From: Streptosporangium album
GTDB taxonomy: Bacteria; Actinomycetota; Actinomycetes; Streptosporangiales; Streptosporangiaceae
Assembly: GCF_014203795.1 (NCBI RefSeq)
Contig: NZ_JACHJU010000003.1
Location: 558,001 to 622,000, forward strand
Direction of reading: 5' to 3'
Length of the DNA stretch: 64,000 nt
Part shown: positions 52,188-61,405 of the stretch, one piece after another
Layout: every line of letters begins with the position of its first letter
How positions within the stretch are numbered: the first letter of the stretch is position 1
Made by a program: the position numbers and the translations under genes
Notes under the pieces: generated by a model
Database searches by the model: none
What the model saw: the letters and a program-made list of their open reading frames with translations, nothing else
Told to the model about the DNA's origin: nothing

Positions 52188-52231
52188 CACCCCGGCCAGG
52201 GGCGCGAGCCCGTCCCGGCATGGTCGTTATC

Positions 52232-52263
52232 GGGAGGCGCGGACCATTTTGCCCACGCCTCCC
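52232..52263 (+). terminator. Hairpin after the EF-G-like gene
   Basis: GGGAGGCG (52232-52239) pairs perfectly with CGCCTCCC (52256-52263), followed by a C/A-rich stretch. The rest of the 165-bp gap is unusually A/T-rich around 52290-52320 and probably holds the promoter of the next gene. Confidence 0.55.
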
Positions 52264-52352
52264 CAAAACTTTACCCACGTAACAGTGACATCACGAAACG
52301 ATTTCTTTTTTCGGGCCAAACCATCTCTGCGCCGGTGCCAGACTGATGAACC

Positions 52353-53948
52353 ATGCGAACCGGACGTCCATTGCTCGCCGCCGCCGCCCTCGCCGTCGCC
52401 ACCACCGGTGCCGCCTACGCCTTCGGCCCGGATGCGCCGGCGGCCAAGCCCTCGGCCCCGAAGCACGCGGCGCCCGAGCACACGCAGGAGGCAGCCACCA
52501 CGACCTCCGGGACGGCGTCGTGCAAGGTCGACGCGGAGTATCCCAAGCGGCAGCTGCGCGGCGTCTGGATAGCCACGGTGAAGAACATCGACTGGCCCTC
52601 GCGGACCGGTCTGCCGGTAGCGCGGCAGCAGGCCGAGTACGTCAGGATCCTCGACAACGCGGTCAAGCGCCGGCTCAACGCGGTGTTCGTCCAGGTCCGC
52701 CCGGCTTCCGACGCCCTCTACAAGTCGTCGTTGGAGCCCTGGTCGCAGTATCTGACCGGCAAGGCCGGCAAGGACCCCGGCTGGGACCCGCTGACCTTCC
52801 TGGTCGCCGAAGCGCACAAGCGCGGGCTGGAGTTCCATGCCTGGTTCAACCCCTACCGCGCCGCCGCCGACGGCGACGTGAGCAAGCTGCCGGCCAACCA
52901 CCCGGCCCGGCTCCATCCTGACTGGATCGTCAGATACGCGGGCCTGATCTACTACAACCCGGGCCTGCCCCAGGTCCGCGACCACGTCGCCGCGGTCGTC
53001 AAGGACGTGGTGACGCGTTACGACGTGGACGGGGTCCACTTCGACGACTACTTCTACCCCTACCCGACCGGCGGCGCGGAGTTCGCCGACGGCGCCGCCT
53101 TCAAGAAGTACGGCAAGGGCGAGAATCTCGCCGACTGGCGCCGCTCCAACGTCAACAAGCTGATCGCGCAGGTCGACAGAACCGTGCACGAGACGAAGCA
53201 GTACGTGAAGTTCGGCGTCAGCCCGTTCGGAATCTGGCGCAACAGGTCCGAGGATCCCACCGGCTCGGCCACCGCCGGCATGTCCGCCTACGACTCCATC
53301 TACGCCGACGCCCGCCACTGGATCCGCAAGGGCACGGTCGACTACGTCACCCCGCAGCTCTACTGGCCGAGCGGCTTCAAGGCCGCCGACTACGACGTGC
53401 TGATGCCCTGGTGGGCGAACGAGGTCAAGGGCACCGACGTGCACCTCTACATCGGCCAGGCCCTCTACCTGGTCGGCACCACCACCAACGCCGCCTGGAC
53501 CAGCCCCGAGGAGCTGCCCTCGCACCTCGCGCAGAACCGCAAGCACAAGCAGGTCAAGGGCGACGTCTACTTCAGCGCCAAGCAGCTCCTGACCAACCCG
53601 CTGCGCGTGATGGACCGGATCGCCAAGAACTACTACTCCCATCCGGCGCTGCTGCCCCTGATGAAGGGCCTCGGCGGCCAGGCCCCCGCCCAGCCCGCCG
53701 AGGTGAAGGCCCAGGGCACCACGCTCAGCTGGAAGACCTCTCCCGGCGCCCGCTCCTACGCGGTCTACCAGATTCCCTCCGGCAAGGTCGGCGAGTGCGC
53801 CACCGCCGACGCCCGCAACCTGGTCGCGGTCGTGCCGGCCGCCGGCGGCGACCGCCAGACCTTCGCCGCCGCCGGTGGCGGCGCCTACCTCGTCAGCGCC
53901 CTGGACCGCCTGGACAACGAGAGCGCGCCCACCAAGGCGACCCCCTGA
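52353..53948 (+). CDS. Secreted glycoside hydrolase-like protein (GHL10/YddW type)
   Basis: A 531-aa protein with a signal peptide (MRTGRPLLAAAALAVATTGA), an Ala/Pro linker, then a TIM-barrel of the GHL10 family. It opens RGVWIATVKNIDWPSRTGL; further landmarks are FVQVRPASDALY, FHAWFNPYRA, DGVHFDDYFYPYP and VSPFGIWRNRS. A fibronectin-like C-terminus (about 455-531, TTLSWKTSPGARSYAVYQ) follows. Relatives are proposed to cleave denuded peptidoglycan glycan strands. The start is set by the signal peptide; the ribosome site is weak. Confidence 0.9.
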   Translation: MRTGRPLLAAAALAVATTGAAYAFGPDAPAAKPSAPKHAAPEHTQEAATTTSGTASCKVDAEYPKRQLRGVWIATVKNIDWPSRTGLPVARQQAEYVRILDNAVKRRLNAVFVQVRPASDALYKSSLEPWSQYLTGKAGKDPGWDPLTFLVAEAHKRGLEFHAWFNPYRAAADGDVSKLPANHPARLHPDWIVRYAGLIYYNPGLPQVRDHVAAVVKDVVTRYDVDGVHFDDYFYPYPTGGAEFADGAAFKKYGKGENLADWRRSNVNKLIAQVDRTVHETKQYVKFGVSPFGIWRNRSEDPTGSATAGMSAYDSIYADARHWIRKGTVDYVTPQLYWPSGFKAADYDVLMPWWANEVKGTDVHLYIGQALYLVGTTTNAAWTSPEELPSHLAQNRKHKQVKGDVYFSAKQLLTNPLRVMDRIAKNYYSHPALLPLMKGLGGQAPAQPAEVKAQGTTLSWKTSPGARSYAVYQIPSGKVGECATADARNLVAVVPAAGGDRQTFAAAGGGAYLVSALDRLDNESAPTKATP

Positions 53949-54041
53949 CCGCTGAGCCGCAGGTGATCATCGGATCCGCTGGACGGGGGCACGATGTTCC
54001 CCTACGGTGCCAGCATTTGGCCGAGGTCTGGGAGGTCGCCC

Positions 54042-56162
54042 GTGAGGCGGATGTTTGCCGCGCTCGCACTGGTCCTGAGCGTTCTGTGGCCGGTGGCTGC
54101 GCAGGCCGCCGCGCCGGCGCAGGGGCGAGTGGTGCTGATCGGCGTTCCCGGCCTGCAGTGGAGTGACCTCAGCCCCGAGATCACCCCGGACCTGTGGCGG
54201 CTGGCCGGCCAGAGCGCGGTCGGATCGCTCTCCGTCCGCGCGGTCGGCAGGGTGACGTGCCCCTACGACGGGTGGCTGACGGTGTCGGCCGGAATCAGGT
54301 CCGCGGTCGGATACGGCTGCGGGCTCCCGCCGGTGCCCGAACAGGACGGCGGCCCCGGTGCGGTCATCCCCGACTATGACTACCTGTACCGGGTCGCCGG
54401 GCAGAAGAACGCGGGGACGCTCGGTGAGGCCGTGCACACCGCCGGGGAGTGCACGGCGGCGGTCGGCCCCGGCGCGGCGCTGGCACTGGCCGACCGGAAG
54501 GGGCGGGTGGACTTCTACGCCTCCTCCGCCACGGGGCTCCCCGCGGACACGCTCGGCAGGTGCCGGGTGACCGCCGTGGACGTGGATGATCTGATCAGGC
54601 CCTACGTGACCGGCGGGCGGCTGCCCGACGTGGAGGAGGCGCTCACCCCGCAGCAGCGGGCGGCGGCGCTGCGGCGGGCCGACGCCCAGGTCGGAGCGGT
54701 GCTGAACGCGCTGCCCGGGGACGCCACCGTGCTGCTGGCGGGCCTGGCCGACCACGGCGCCGCGCCGCACCTGCGCACCGCCATGATGCGCACGGCGGAC
54801 GCCCCGGGCCGGTCCCTGGGTGCGGCGTCCACCCATCGCGAGGACATCACCCTCCTGCCGGACATCACCGCCACGCTGCTGGCGGTGACGGGCATCCCCA
54901 CGCCCCCGGCCGTGATCGGGGTGCCCTGGCAGGCGGGCGGGAGCCGTACGGGTGGCACCCAGGCCGCACGGGACGAGCTGGTCAACGCCGACGTGGCCGG
55001 CCAGACGATCAGGAAAGCGGGCGGGATCTTCTTCACCACCGTCGCCGTGCTCCAGGTCGCCTTCTACGTCACCGCGTTCCTGCTGATGCGCCGCAGGCGC
55101 GGGCTCGGCGGGGTCCGCGTGGCGGCGCTGGCGCTCGCCTCCGTGCCCGTGTCCACCTACCTGGTCAACCTCATCCCCTGGCACCACGCCGGAATCCCGG
55201 TGCTCGCCCTGGTCGGCGGGATCGCCACGCCGACGCTCCTGCTGGCCGCCGTGGCGCTGGCCGGTCCCTGGCGGCGCAGCCCGCTCGGGCCGCTGACCGC
55301 CGTGGCGGGGGTCACCGCCGCAGTGCTCGCCGGTGACCTGCTGACCGGGACGCCCCTGCAGCTCAACAGTGTGATGGGCTACACCGCCGTGGTCGGTGCC
55401 CGCTACTACGGCCTGGGCAACATCCCGTTCGCGCTCTTCGCCACCTCGGTGCTGCTGCTGGCCACCGCGATCGCCCACTGGCTGATCGGGCGGGGCCGCA
55501 AGACCGCGGCGGTCGCCGTCGTCGTGGCGATGGGATGCTCGGCGATGATCCTGGGCGGGTGGCCGGGGGTGGGCAGCGACTTCGGCGGAGTGATCGCCTT
55601 CGTGCCGGGCATCGCGGTCACCGCCCTGCTGATCGCGGGCAAGCGGGTCTCGATCGTCAAGCTGGGCGCGTTCTGTGCGGCGGGCGGCATCACCGTGATG
55701 GCCATCGCCTACCTCGACTACCTGCGCCCGCCCGCCTCCCAGACGCATCTGGGCCGCTTCGTCGGCCAGGTGCTCACCGGCGAGGCGATGGAGGTGATCG
55801 GCCGCAAGCTCGGCGCGATGCTGGGCACGCTGCTCAGTCCCAACCTGATGCCGATCGTGATCACCGCCGCGGTGTTCCTGGTCTACGCGCTGCTGCGGCC
55901 GGGCGCGGCGAGCGCCGGGGTGCTCCCCGCCGCGTTCGACCACTCCCCCGCCCTGAAGGCGGGGCTGCTGGGCACTCTGGTCAGCGGAGTGGTCGGCATG
56001 CTGGTCAACGACTCGGGCGCGGCCGTGCTGTCCATGGCGCTCGCGCTCGGCGTGCCGTTGGTGCTGTCGGTGGGCATCAAGGCCCTCCACGACGGCGCCG
56101 CGGGCTACGAGGAGGCGGGCCAGGATCCGGCGAGCAGTTCCCTGGTGTCGCGGAGCAACTGA
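54042..56162 (+). CDS. Alkaline-phosphatase-fold ectodomain fused to a polytopic membrane domain
   Basis: A 706-aa protein from GTG 54042 (GGGAGGTC upstream), with a signal peptide (MRRMFAALALVLSVLWPVAA-like). Residues ~30-320 look like an alkaline phosphatase/phosphodiesterase-like ectodomain (VVLIGVPGLQWSDLSPEITP, DATVLLAGLADHG, then HREDITLLPDITATLLA). About 10 transmembrane helices follow to the C-terminus (TTVAVLQVAFYVTAFLLM onward). Which metal ligands survive is unclear. Function unknown, probably envelope related. Its 3' end overlaps the HIT gene by 58 bp on the opposite strand. Confidence 0.8.
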   Translation: MRRMFAALALVLSVLWPVAAQAAAPAQGRVVLIGVPGLQWSDLSPEITPDLWRLAGQSAVGSLSVRAVGRVTCPYDGWLTVSAGIRSAVGYGCGLPPVPEQDGGPGAVIPDYDYLYRVAGQKNAGTLGEAVHTAGECTAAVGPGAALALADRKGRVDFYASSATGLPADTLGRCRVTAVDVDDLIRPYVTGGRLPDVEEALTPQQRAAALRRADAQVGAVLNALPGDATVLLAGLADHGAAPHLRTAMMRTADAPGRSLGAASTHREDITLLPDITATLLAVTGIPTPPAVIGVPWQAGGSRTGGTQAARDELVNADVAGQTIRKAGGIFFTTVAVLQVAFYVTAFLLMRRRRGLGGVRVAALALASVPVSTYLVNLIPWHHAGIPVLALVGGIATPTLLLAAVALAGPWRRSPLGPLTAVAGVTAAVLAGDLLTGTPLQLNSVMGYTAVVGARYYGLGNIPFALFATSVLLLATAIAHWLIGRGRKTAAVAVVVAMGCSAMILGGWPGVGSDFGGVIAFVPGIAVTALLIAGKRVSIVKLGAFCAAGGITVMAIAYLDYLRPPASQTHLGRFVGQVLTGEAMEVIGRKLGAMLGTLLSPNLMPIVITAAVFLVYALLRPGAASAGVLPAAFDHSPALKAGLLGTLVSGVVGMLVNDSGAAVLSMALALGVPLVLSVGIKALHDGAAGYEEAGQDPASSSLVSRSN

Positions 56163-56656
56163 GGCAGCACCCTGGTCTGACCGACCACCGGCATGAAGTT
56201 GGTGTCCCCGCCCCAGCGGGGCACCACGTGCTGGTGCAGGTGGGCGGCGATGCCCGCGCCCGCCACGGCCCCGAGGTTCATGCCCACGTTGAAGCCCTGC
56301 GCGCCGCTGGCCTTGCGCAGAGCGGTGAGCGACCGCTTGGTGAAGTCGGCGAGCTCGGCGGTCTCGTCGTCGTCCAGATCGGCGTAGTCGGCCACGTGCC
56401 GGTAGGGACAGACCATCAGATGGCCGGAGTTGTACGGGTAGAGGTTGAGCACCGCGAAGACGGAGCCGCCGCGAGCGACGATCAGCCCCTCCTCGTCACT
56501 CAGCTTCGGGATCTCGCAGAACGGGCAGCCGTCGTGGGGACCCGGCCCCGTCGGCTTGTTCGACCCCTTGATGTAGGCCATCCGATGGGGAGTCCAGAGT
56601 CTTTCGAACGCGTCCGGCGTTCCCGCCCCGTGCTGCGCCTCCGGCTCTTCGCTCAT
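56105..56656 (-). CDS. HIT-family Ap4A phosphorylase-like protein
   Basis: A 183-aa protein (start ATG 56656; ATG 56668 is possible, with no clear ribosome site). It has FERLWTPHRMAYIKG, a CPFCEIP zinc-site-like motif, NLYPYNSGHLMVCPYRHV, and the histidine triad HLHQHVVPRWGGDTNF. The mycobacterial neighbour of pgsA with this pattern is a diadenosine tetraphosphate phosphorylase. It lies between the inserted plus-strand trio and Asp23/thrS, keeping part of the ancestral order. Confidence 0.9.
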   Translation of the reverse strand: MSEEPEAQHGAGTPDAFERLWTPHRMAYIKGSNKPTGPGPHDGCPFCEIPKLSDEEGLIVARGGSVFAVLNLYPYNSGHLMVCPYRHVADYADLDDDETAELADFTKRSLTALRKASGAQGFNVGMNLGAVAGAGIAAHLHQHVVPRWGGDTNFMPVVGQTRVLPQLLRDTRELLAGSWPASS

Positions 56657-56872
56657 GGCGATCAGCATATTGCCCGGCGGATCTGCCCGCTCCGGCACCT
56701 CCCGCCACCGGCCTGACGCCTGCTCCGGGAGGCACCGGAGACGCCCTGACACCGGTCGCGGTCCCCGTCGGCTGGGCCCGGCGCCCGCTTCACGCGGCAA
56801 CGGCGGACAAAGTGGTGCAGACTTCCGGCAGAATCCCTGCGAGTGTGACCATCAAAAGCCGAGGAGCATCCC

Positions 56873-57478
56873 ATGACCGACGTCTCCGTCGAGGAAATCA
56901 CCGAGGAGACCGACTCTCCCGCCGAAACGACCACCGCCGCCCGCCCGTTCTCCCTGAGCCTGTCGGCTCCCCCCGTCGCCCCGGTGCGGGAGCCCGTCTC
57001 CGCCCCGGCCGCCCCGGTGCGGGAGCCCGTCTCCGCCCCGGCCGCCCCGGTGCGGGAGCCTGTCGCCGAACCGGCCGCCGCGGCCGTGGTGAAGGGACGG
57101 ATAAAGGTGGCCGACGAGGTGGTGGAGAAGGTCTCCGCCCTCGCCGCACTTGAGGTGACCGGCGTCACCGGTCTGGGAGCCGGTCTCGCCGGCACGGTGG
57201 AGTCGGTCCGCGAGCGCGGCGGCATCGGGGCCGGAGCCGGTTCCGGGCGTGCCCCTCGCGGCGTGAGCGCCCACGTGCAGGAGCGCACGGTCGCGGTGGA
57301 CGTGGCGATCGTGGCGGAGTACGGCCACGTGGTCATGGACGTGGCCAACGAGGTGAAGACCAACGTGGCCCGCACGGTCAGCCGGATGCTGGGGATGCGG
57401 GTCGTCGAGGTCAACGTCAACGTGGAGGACGTCCGCCTGCCCGGTGAGGGCCGTCCGGAGGCGACCGACGAGTCCTGA
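56873..57478 (+). CDS. Asp23/Gls24 family envelope stress protein
   Basis: A 201-aa protein. An acidic, Pro/Ala/Val-rich N-terminal third contains nearly three copies of APVREPVSAPA. The Asp23 domain is about residues 80-190 (KGRIKVADEVVEKVSALAAL, RGVSAHVQERTVAVDVAIVA, VVEVNVNVEDVRL). Such proteins act at the membrane in the cell-envelope stress response. It stands alone between the divergent HIT gene and convergent thrS. No ribosome site is conspicuous (GAGGAGCATCCC upstream). Confidence 0.9.
   Translation: MTDVSVEEITEETDSPAETTTAARPFSLSLSAPPVAPVREPVSAPAAPVREPVSAPAAPVREPVAEPAAAAVVKGRIKVADEVVEKVSALAALEVTGVTGLGAGLAGTVESVRERGGIGAGAGSGRAPRGVSAHVQERTVAVDVAIVAEYGHVVMDVANEVKTNVARTVSRMLGMRVVEVNVNVEDVRLPGEGRPEATDES
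56978..57064 (+). repeat. 33-bp in-frame tandem repeat in the Asp23 gene
   Basis: Two exact 33-bp units (56978-57010, 57011-57043) plus 21 bp of a third. Each encodes the 11-residue unit APVREPVSAPA. Copy number is likely to vary among strains. Confidence 0.85.
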
Positions 57479-57560
57479 GACGGTCTGTGGCCGTGGGCGC
57501 GGCGGGGACGAGCGAGAACCCGCCACACCCGGAGACGGGCTCTGCGGAACCCGGGCAGCC

Positions 57561-57592
57561 GTACGGCGGGCCGCCGCGGCCGCCCGCCGTAC
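57561..57592. terminator. Bidirectional terminator between the Asp23 gene and thrS
   Basis: A perfect 11-bp stem GTACGGCGGGC/GCCCGCCGTAC with a 10-nt loop lies between convergent genes. Confidence 0.8.
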
Positions 57593-57607
57593 TATCCCTC
57601 CGACCGA

Positions 57608-59575
57608 TCAGACCTGGACGCGGCGCTCGATCGCGTCGACGATCTCGTTGATCGCCTCATCGACGGGCACGCCGTTCTTCTGCTCGCCGTTGCGGAAGCG
57701 GAAGGAGACCGCGCCGTTGGCGATGTCCTCGTCGCCCGCCAGGAGCATGAACGGCACCTTGGACTTCTGCGCGTTGCGGATCTTCTTCTGCATCCGGTCG
57801 TCGGAGGCGTCCACCTCGATCCGGATGCCCCGCTCGCGGGCCTTCTTGGCCAGGTCCTGCAGGTAGGGTGCGTGGGCTTCGGCGATCGGGATGCCGACGA
57901 CCTGCACCGGGGCGAGCCAGGGAGGGAACGCGCCCGCGTAGTGCTCGACCAGGACGCCGAAGAAGCGCTCGATCGAGCCGAACAGGGCGCGGTGGATCAT
58001 GACGGGACGCTGGCGGGTGCCGTCGGGGGCCTGGTACTCGAGCTGGAAGCGCTCGGGCAGGTTGAAGTCGAGCTGGATGGTCGACATCTGCCAGGTGCGG
58101 CCGATCGCGTCGCGCGCCTGCACGGAGATCTTGGGACCGTAGAAGGCGGCGCCGCCGGGGTCGAGGACGAGCTCGAGCTTCTCGGACTCGGCGACCTCGC
58201 GCAGCGTCTCGGTCGCCTCCTCCCAGGCCTCGTCACTGCCGACGAACTTGACCGGGTCCTTGGTCGACAGCTCCAGGTAGAAGTCCTCCAGGCCGTAGTC
58301 GCGGAGCAGGTCGAGCACGAAACGCAGCAGCGACTTCAGCTCGTCGCGCATCTGCTCGCGGGTGCAGTAGATGTGCGCGTCGTCCTGCGTCATGCCGCGC
58401 ACGCGGGTCAGGCCGTGGATCACACCGGACTTCTCGTAGCGGTAGACCGTGCCGAACTCGAACAGCCGCAGCGGCAGCTCCCGGTAGGACCGCCCGCGGG
58501 CCCCGAAGATCAGGTTGTGCATCGGGCAGTTCATCGGTTTGAGGTAATACTCGGCGCCCTCCAGCTCCATGGGCGGGAACATCCCGTCCCGGTACCAGTC
58601 GAGGTGGCCGGAGGTCTCGTAGAGGTTGCCCTTGGTGATGTGCGGGGTGTTGACGAAGGAGTAACCCGCCTCCTCGTGCCTGCGCCGCGAGTAGTCCTCC
58701 ATGACCCGGCGGATCACCCCGCCCTTGGGGTGGAAGACCGGCAGGCCCGAGCCCAGCTCGTCGGGGAAGGAGAACAGGTCGAGCTCGGCGCCCAGCCTGC
58801 GGTGGTCACGCTTCTCGGCCTCCTCCAGCAGGTGGAGGTATTCGTCCTGCTTCTCCCGCGACTCCCAGGCGGTGCCGTAGATCCGCTGGAGCTGCGGGTT
58901 CTTCTCGCTGCCCCGCCAGTAGGCGCCGCCGGAGCGCATCAGCTTGAAGGCCGGGATGGACCGGGTGGTCGGCACGTGCGGGCCGCGGCACAGGTCCTTC
59001 CAGCACAGGTCGCCGGTCTTGGGGTCGAGGTTGTCGTAGATGGTCAGCTCGGCACCGCCCACCTCGACGCTCTCCTCGTCGGCGGCCCCGCCCTTGAGGC
59101 CGATCAGCTCCAGCTTGTACGGCTCGGCCGCCAGCTCCTGCCGCGCGTCCTCGTCGGAGACGGGCCGGCGGGAGAAGCGCTGTCCCTGCTTGACGATCTC
59201 GCGCATGCGCTTCTCGACGCGCTTGAGGTCCTCGGGGGTGAACGGGCTCTTGACGTCGAAGTCGTAGTAGAAGCCGTTCTCGACCGGCGGGCCGATGCCC
59301 AGCTTGGCCTCGGGGAACAGCTCCTGGACCGCCTGGGCCATGACGTGCGCGGTGGAGTGGCGCACGATCGCCCGGCCGTCGGGGCTGCCGACCTCGACCG
59401 GCTCGACCACGTCGCCCTCGGCGACGGGGGCCGCGAGGTCCCTCAGCTCGCCGTTGGCCCGTGCGGCGACCACGGAGCGGCCGTCGGCTCCGAGGAGGTC
59501 GCCGTACGTCGTGCCCCCCGCCACCACACGCTCGGCTCCGGCGAGGGTGACACGAAGTTCTGGCACGGCGGACAC
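57608..59575 (-). CDS. thrS: Threonyl-tRNA synthetase
   Basis: A 655-aa protein from GTG 59575 with GGGAGC upstream. Order: TGS domain (1-60), editing domain (HSTAHVMAQAV and later His/Cys ligands), class II core with motif 2 (FEFGTVYRYEKSGVIHGLTR) and the zinc ligands near MNCPMHN, and an anticodon domain (PVQVVGIPIAEAHAPYLQDL). Normal length. Near pgsA and pimA as in mycobacteria. Confidence 0.97.
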   Translation of the reverse strand: MSAVPELRVTLAGAERVVAGGTTYGDLLGADGRSVVAARANGELRDLAAPVAEGDVVEPVEVGSPDGRAIVRHSTAHVMAQAVQELFPEAKLGIGPPVENGFYYDFDVKSPFTPEDLKRVEKRMREIVKQGQRFSRRPVSDEDARQELAAEPYKLELIGLKGGAADEESVEVGGAELTIYDNLDPKTGDLCWKDLCRGPHVPTTRSIPAFKLMRSGGAYWRGSEKNPQLQRIYGTAWESREKQDEYLHLLEEAEKRDHRRLGAELDLFSFPDELGSGLPVFHPKGGVIRRVMEDYSRRRHEEAGYSFVNTPHITKGNLYETSGHLDWYRDGMFPPMELEGAEYYLKPMNCPMHNLIFGARGRSYRELPLRLFEFGTVYRYEKSGVIHGLTRVRGMTQDDAHIYCTREQMRDELKSLLRFVLDLLRDYGLEDFYLELSTKDPVKFVGSDEAWEEATETLREVAESEKLELVLDPGGAAFYGPKISVQARDAIGRTWQMSTIQLDFNLPERFQLEYQAPDGTRQRPVMIHRALFGSIERFFGVLVEHYAGAFPPWLAPVQVVGIPIAEAHAPYLQDLAKKARERGIRIEVDASDDRMQKKIRNAQKSKVPFMLLAGDEDIANGAVSFRFRNGEQKNGVPVDEAINEIVDAIERRVQV

Positions 59576-59645
59576 GGTTGCTCCCTGAGAAACGGTGACA
59601 TTGAGGTCTGGCCATCGATGCTACCGGTGTCCGCAAGGCGAAATC

Positions 59646-60260
59646 TCAGGCGTCGTCGCGGGCGTTACGGCGCCGGTAGCCCAGTGAGGTGAGTTCGGCC
59701 CGGGTGCCCCGGAAGACGTTGCGGTCCAAGGGGTTGTGGGAGTGCTGGTGGATGGTCCAGCTGTGCCATGGGATCGGGACGTCGGGCCTGCCGATGGGAT
59801 TGTTGGGCGCGGCGATCCACAGGGGATAGTCCGCCAGCCCGGCGCAGTTGCCGTTCAGCGCGAACGTCAGGAACGTGTAGACCACCGGCCGTACCCCGGC
59901 CTGGGCGGTGACCGCCTGGCACCAGCGGCGGGCGAAGTCGGCCACCTTGCGGGCGGGCAGATGGTCGTTGGTCTCCAGGTCGAGGGCGAGCAGGTCGCCG
60001 CGGTCCAGGCCGCCCGCCCGCTGCACGACCCGCAGGAAGTGCCTCGCCTGGACCTCCGGGTCACCCGCGGGACGGGCGAAGTGGTAGGCCCCGCAGACCA
60101 TCCAGTTCTCCCTCATGCCGGTCCAGTTCCTGCCGAACCACCTGTCGGCGAAGTCGCCTCCCTCGGTCGCCTTGGCGAAGGCGAAGGAGATCCCGTTGTC
60201 GGCATAGCGGTCCCAGTCGACGGCTCCCTGCCAGTTCGACACATCAATGCCACGCAACAT
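59646..60260 (-). CDS. GH25-family lysozyme-like protein
   Basis: A 204-aa protein. ATG 60260 is chosen because homology starts at once (LRGIDVSNWQGAVDWDRYAD). Other GH25 markers are SFAFAKATEGGDFAD, GAYHFARPAGDPEVQARHF and the catalytic LLALDLETN. No signal peptide is visible from this start, and the upstream frame gives none, so export is unclear. Peptidoglycan muramidase by family. It diverges from dapD across a short gap. Confidence 0.85.
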   Translation of the reverse strand: MLRGIDVSNWQGAVDWDRYADNGISFAFAKATEGGDFADRWFGRNWTGMRENWMVCGAYHFARPAGDPEVQARHFLRVVQRAGGLDRGDLLALDLETNDHLPARKVADFARRWCQAVTAQAGVRPVVYTFLTFALNGNCAGLADYPLWIAAPNNPIGRPDVPIPWHSWTIHQHSHNPLDRNVFRGTRAELTSLGYRRRNARDDA

Positions 60261-60354
60261 GGCGGCAACGCTAACGACACGGACGACACGGACACGCGTC
60301 CAACGCTCCCTCGGCGTGCTGCCATTGCACCGGCTTTGACTAGGCTTGGTCACC

Positions 60355-61329
60355 GTGAACGCAGTACAGACCTCAGGCGCCTACGGTGCCGGCATCGCGA
60401 CCATCACTCCGGACGGGACCGTGCTCGACACCTGGTTCCCCTCCCCGCGCCTGGGCGACCCCTCCGCTCCGGGCACCAGGCGGCTGACCCCGCAGGAGGC
60501 CGCCGAGGCGCTCGGCTCCGAGGTCACCGCGCTGCTCGGCCCGGACGAGGCCCGCGGCGTGGAGGTGGTCGCGGTGTACACCGGGATCGCCAAGCTGTCG
60601 GAGGCTCCCGCCGACACCCACGACGCCTATCTCCGCCTGCACCTGCTCTCGACCCGCCTCGTCCAGCCGCACGGACAGAACCTGGACGGACTGTTCGGCG
60701 TGCTGAACAACGTGGTGTGGACCAGCCACGGCCCGTGTCCGGTGGAGGGTTTCGAGGCCGTGCGGCTGCGCCTGCGCGCCCGCGGCCAGGTGACCGTCTA
60801 CGGCGTGGACAAGTTCCCCCGGATGGTCGACTACGTGATGCCCTCCGGCGTCCGGATCGCCGAGGCCGACCGGGTCCGGCTCGGCGCGCACCTGGCCTCC
60901 GGCACGACCGTGATGCACGAGGGGTTCGTCAACTTCAACGCCGGGACGCTCGGCACCTCCATGGTCGAGGGCCGCATCTCGGCGGGCGTGGTCGTGGGCG
61001 ACGGCTCCGACGTCGGCGGCGGCTCCTCGATCATGGGCACCCTGTCGGGCGGCGGCAAGCAGGTCATCTCCATCGGCAGCCGCTGCCTGCTGGGCGCCAA
61101 CAGCGGCGTCGGCATCTCCCTCGGTGACGACTGCGTCGTGGAGGCCGGTCTCTACGTCACCGCGGGGACCAAGGTCGCCCTCCCCGACGGCCGGACCGTC
61201 AAGGCCGCCGAGCTCTCCGGCGCCTCCGGCCTGCTGTTCCGCCGTAACTCCACCTCCGGCGCCGTCGAGGTCGTCCCCCGTCAGGGCACCGGCGTGGAGC
61301 TCAACAGCGCGCTGCACGCCAACGACTGA
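60355..61329 (+). CDS. dapD: Tetrahydrodipicolinate N-succinyltransferase DapD
   Basis: A 324-aa protein of the long actinobacterial DapD type. GTG 60355 has no ribosome site; a -10-like TAGGCT at 60341-60346 suggests a leaderless transcript. An N-terminal domain is followed by left-handed beta-helix hexapeptide repeats (about 170-275, GVVVGDGSDVGGGSSIMGTL, IGSRCLLGANSGVGI). It catalyses the succinylation step in lysine and diaminopimelate synthesis. An in-frame TTG at 60346 is an alternative start. Confidence 0.95.
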   Translation: MNAVQTSGAYGAGIATITPDGTVLDTWFPSPRLGDPSAPGTRRLTPQEAAEALGSEVTALLGPDEARGVEVVAVYTGIAKLSEAPADTHDAYLRLHLLSTRLVQPHGQNLDGLFGVLNNVVWTSHGPCPVEGFEAVRLRLRARGQVTVYGVDKFPRMVDYVMPSGVRIAEADRVRLGAHLASGTTVMHEGFVNFNAGTLGTSMVEGRISAGVVVGDGSDVGGGSSIMGTLSGGGKQVISIGSRCLLGANSGVGISLGDDCVVEAGLYVTAGTKVALPDGRTVKAAELSGASGLLFRRNSTSGAVEVVPRQGTGVELNSALHAND

Positions 61330-61405
61330 AGCCGCGAAATGTTCGTCTTGCGGCCGCCCGGCCTGAAAGTCTTGGGCCACTGAGCTCACGGCGATCGGAA
61401 GCGGT

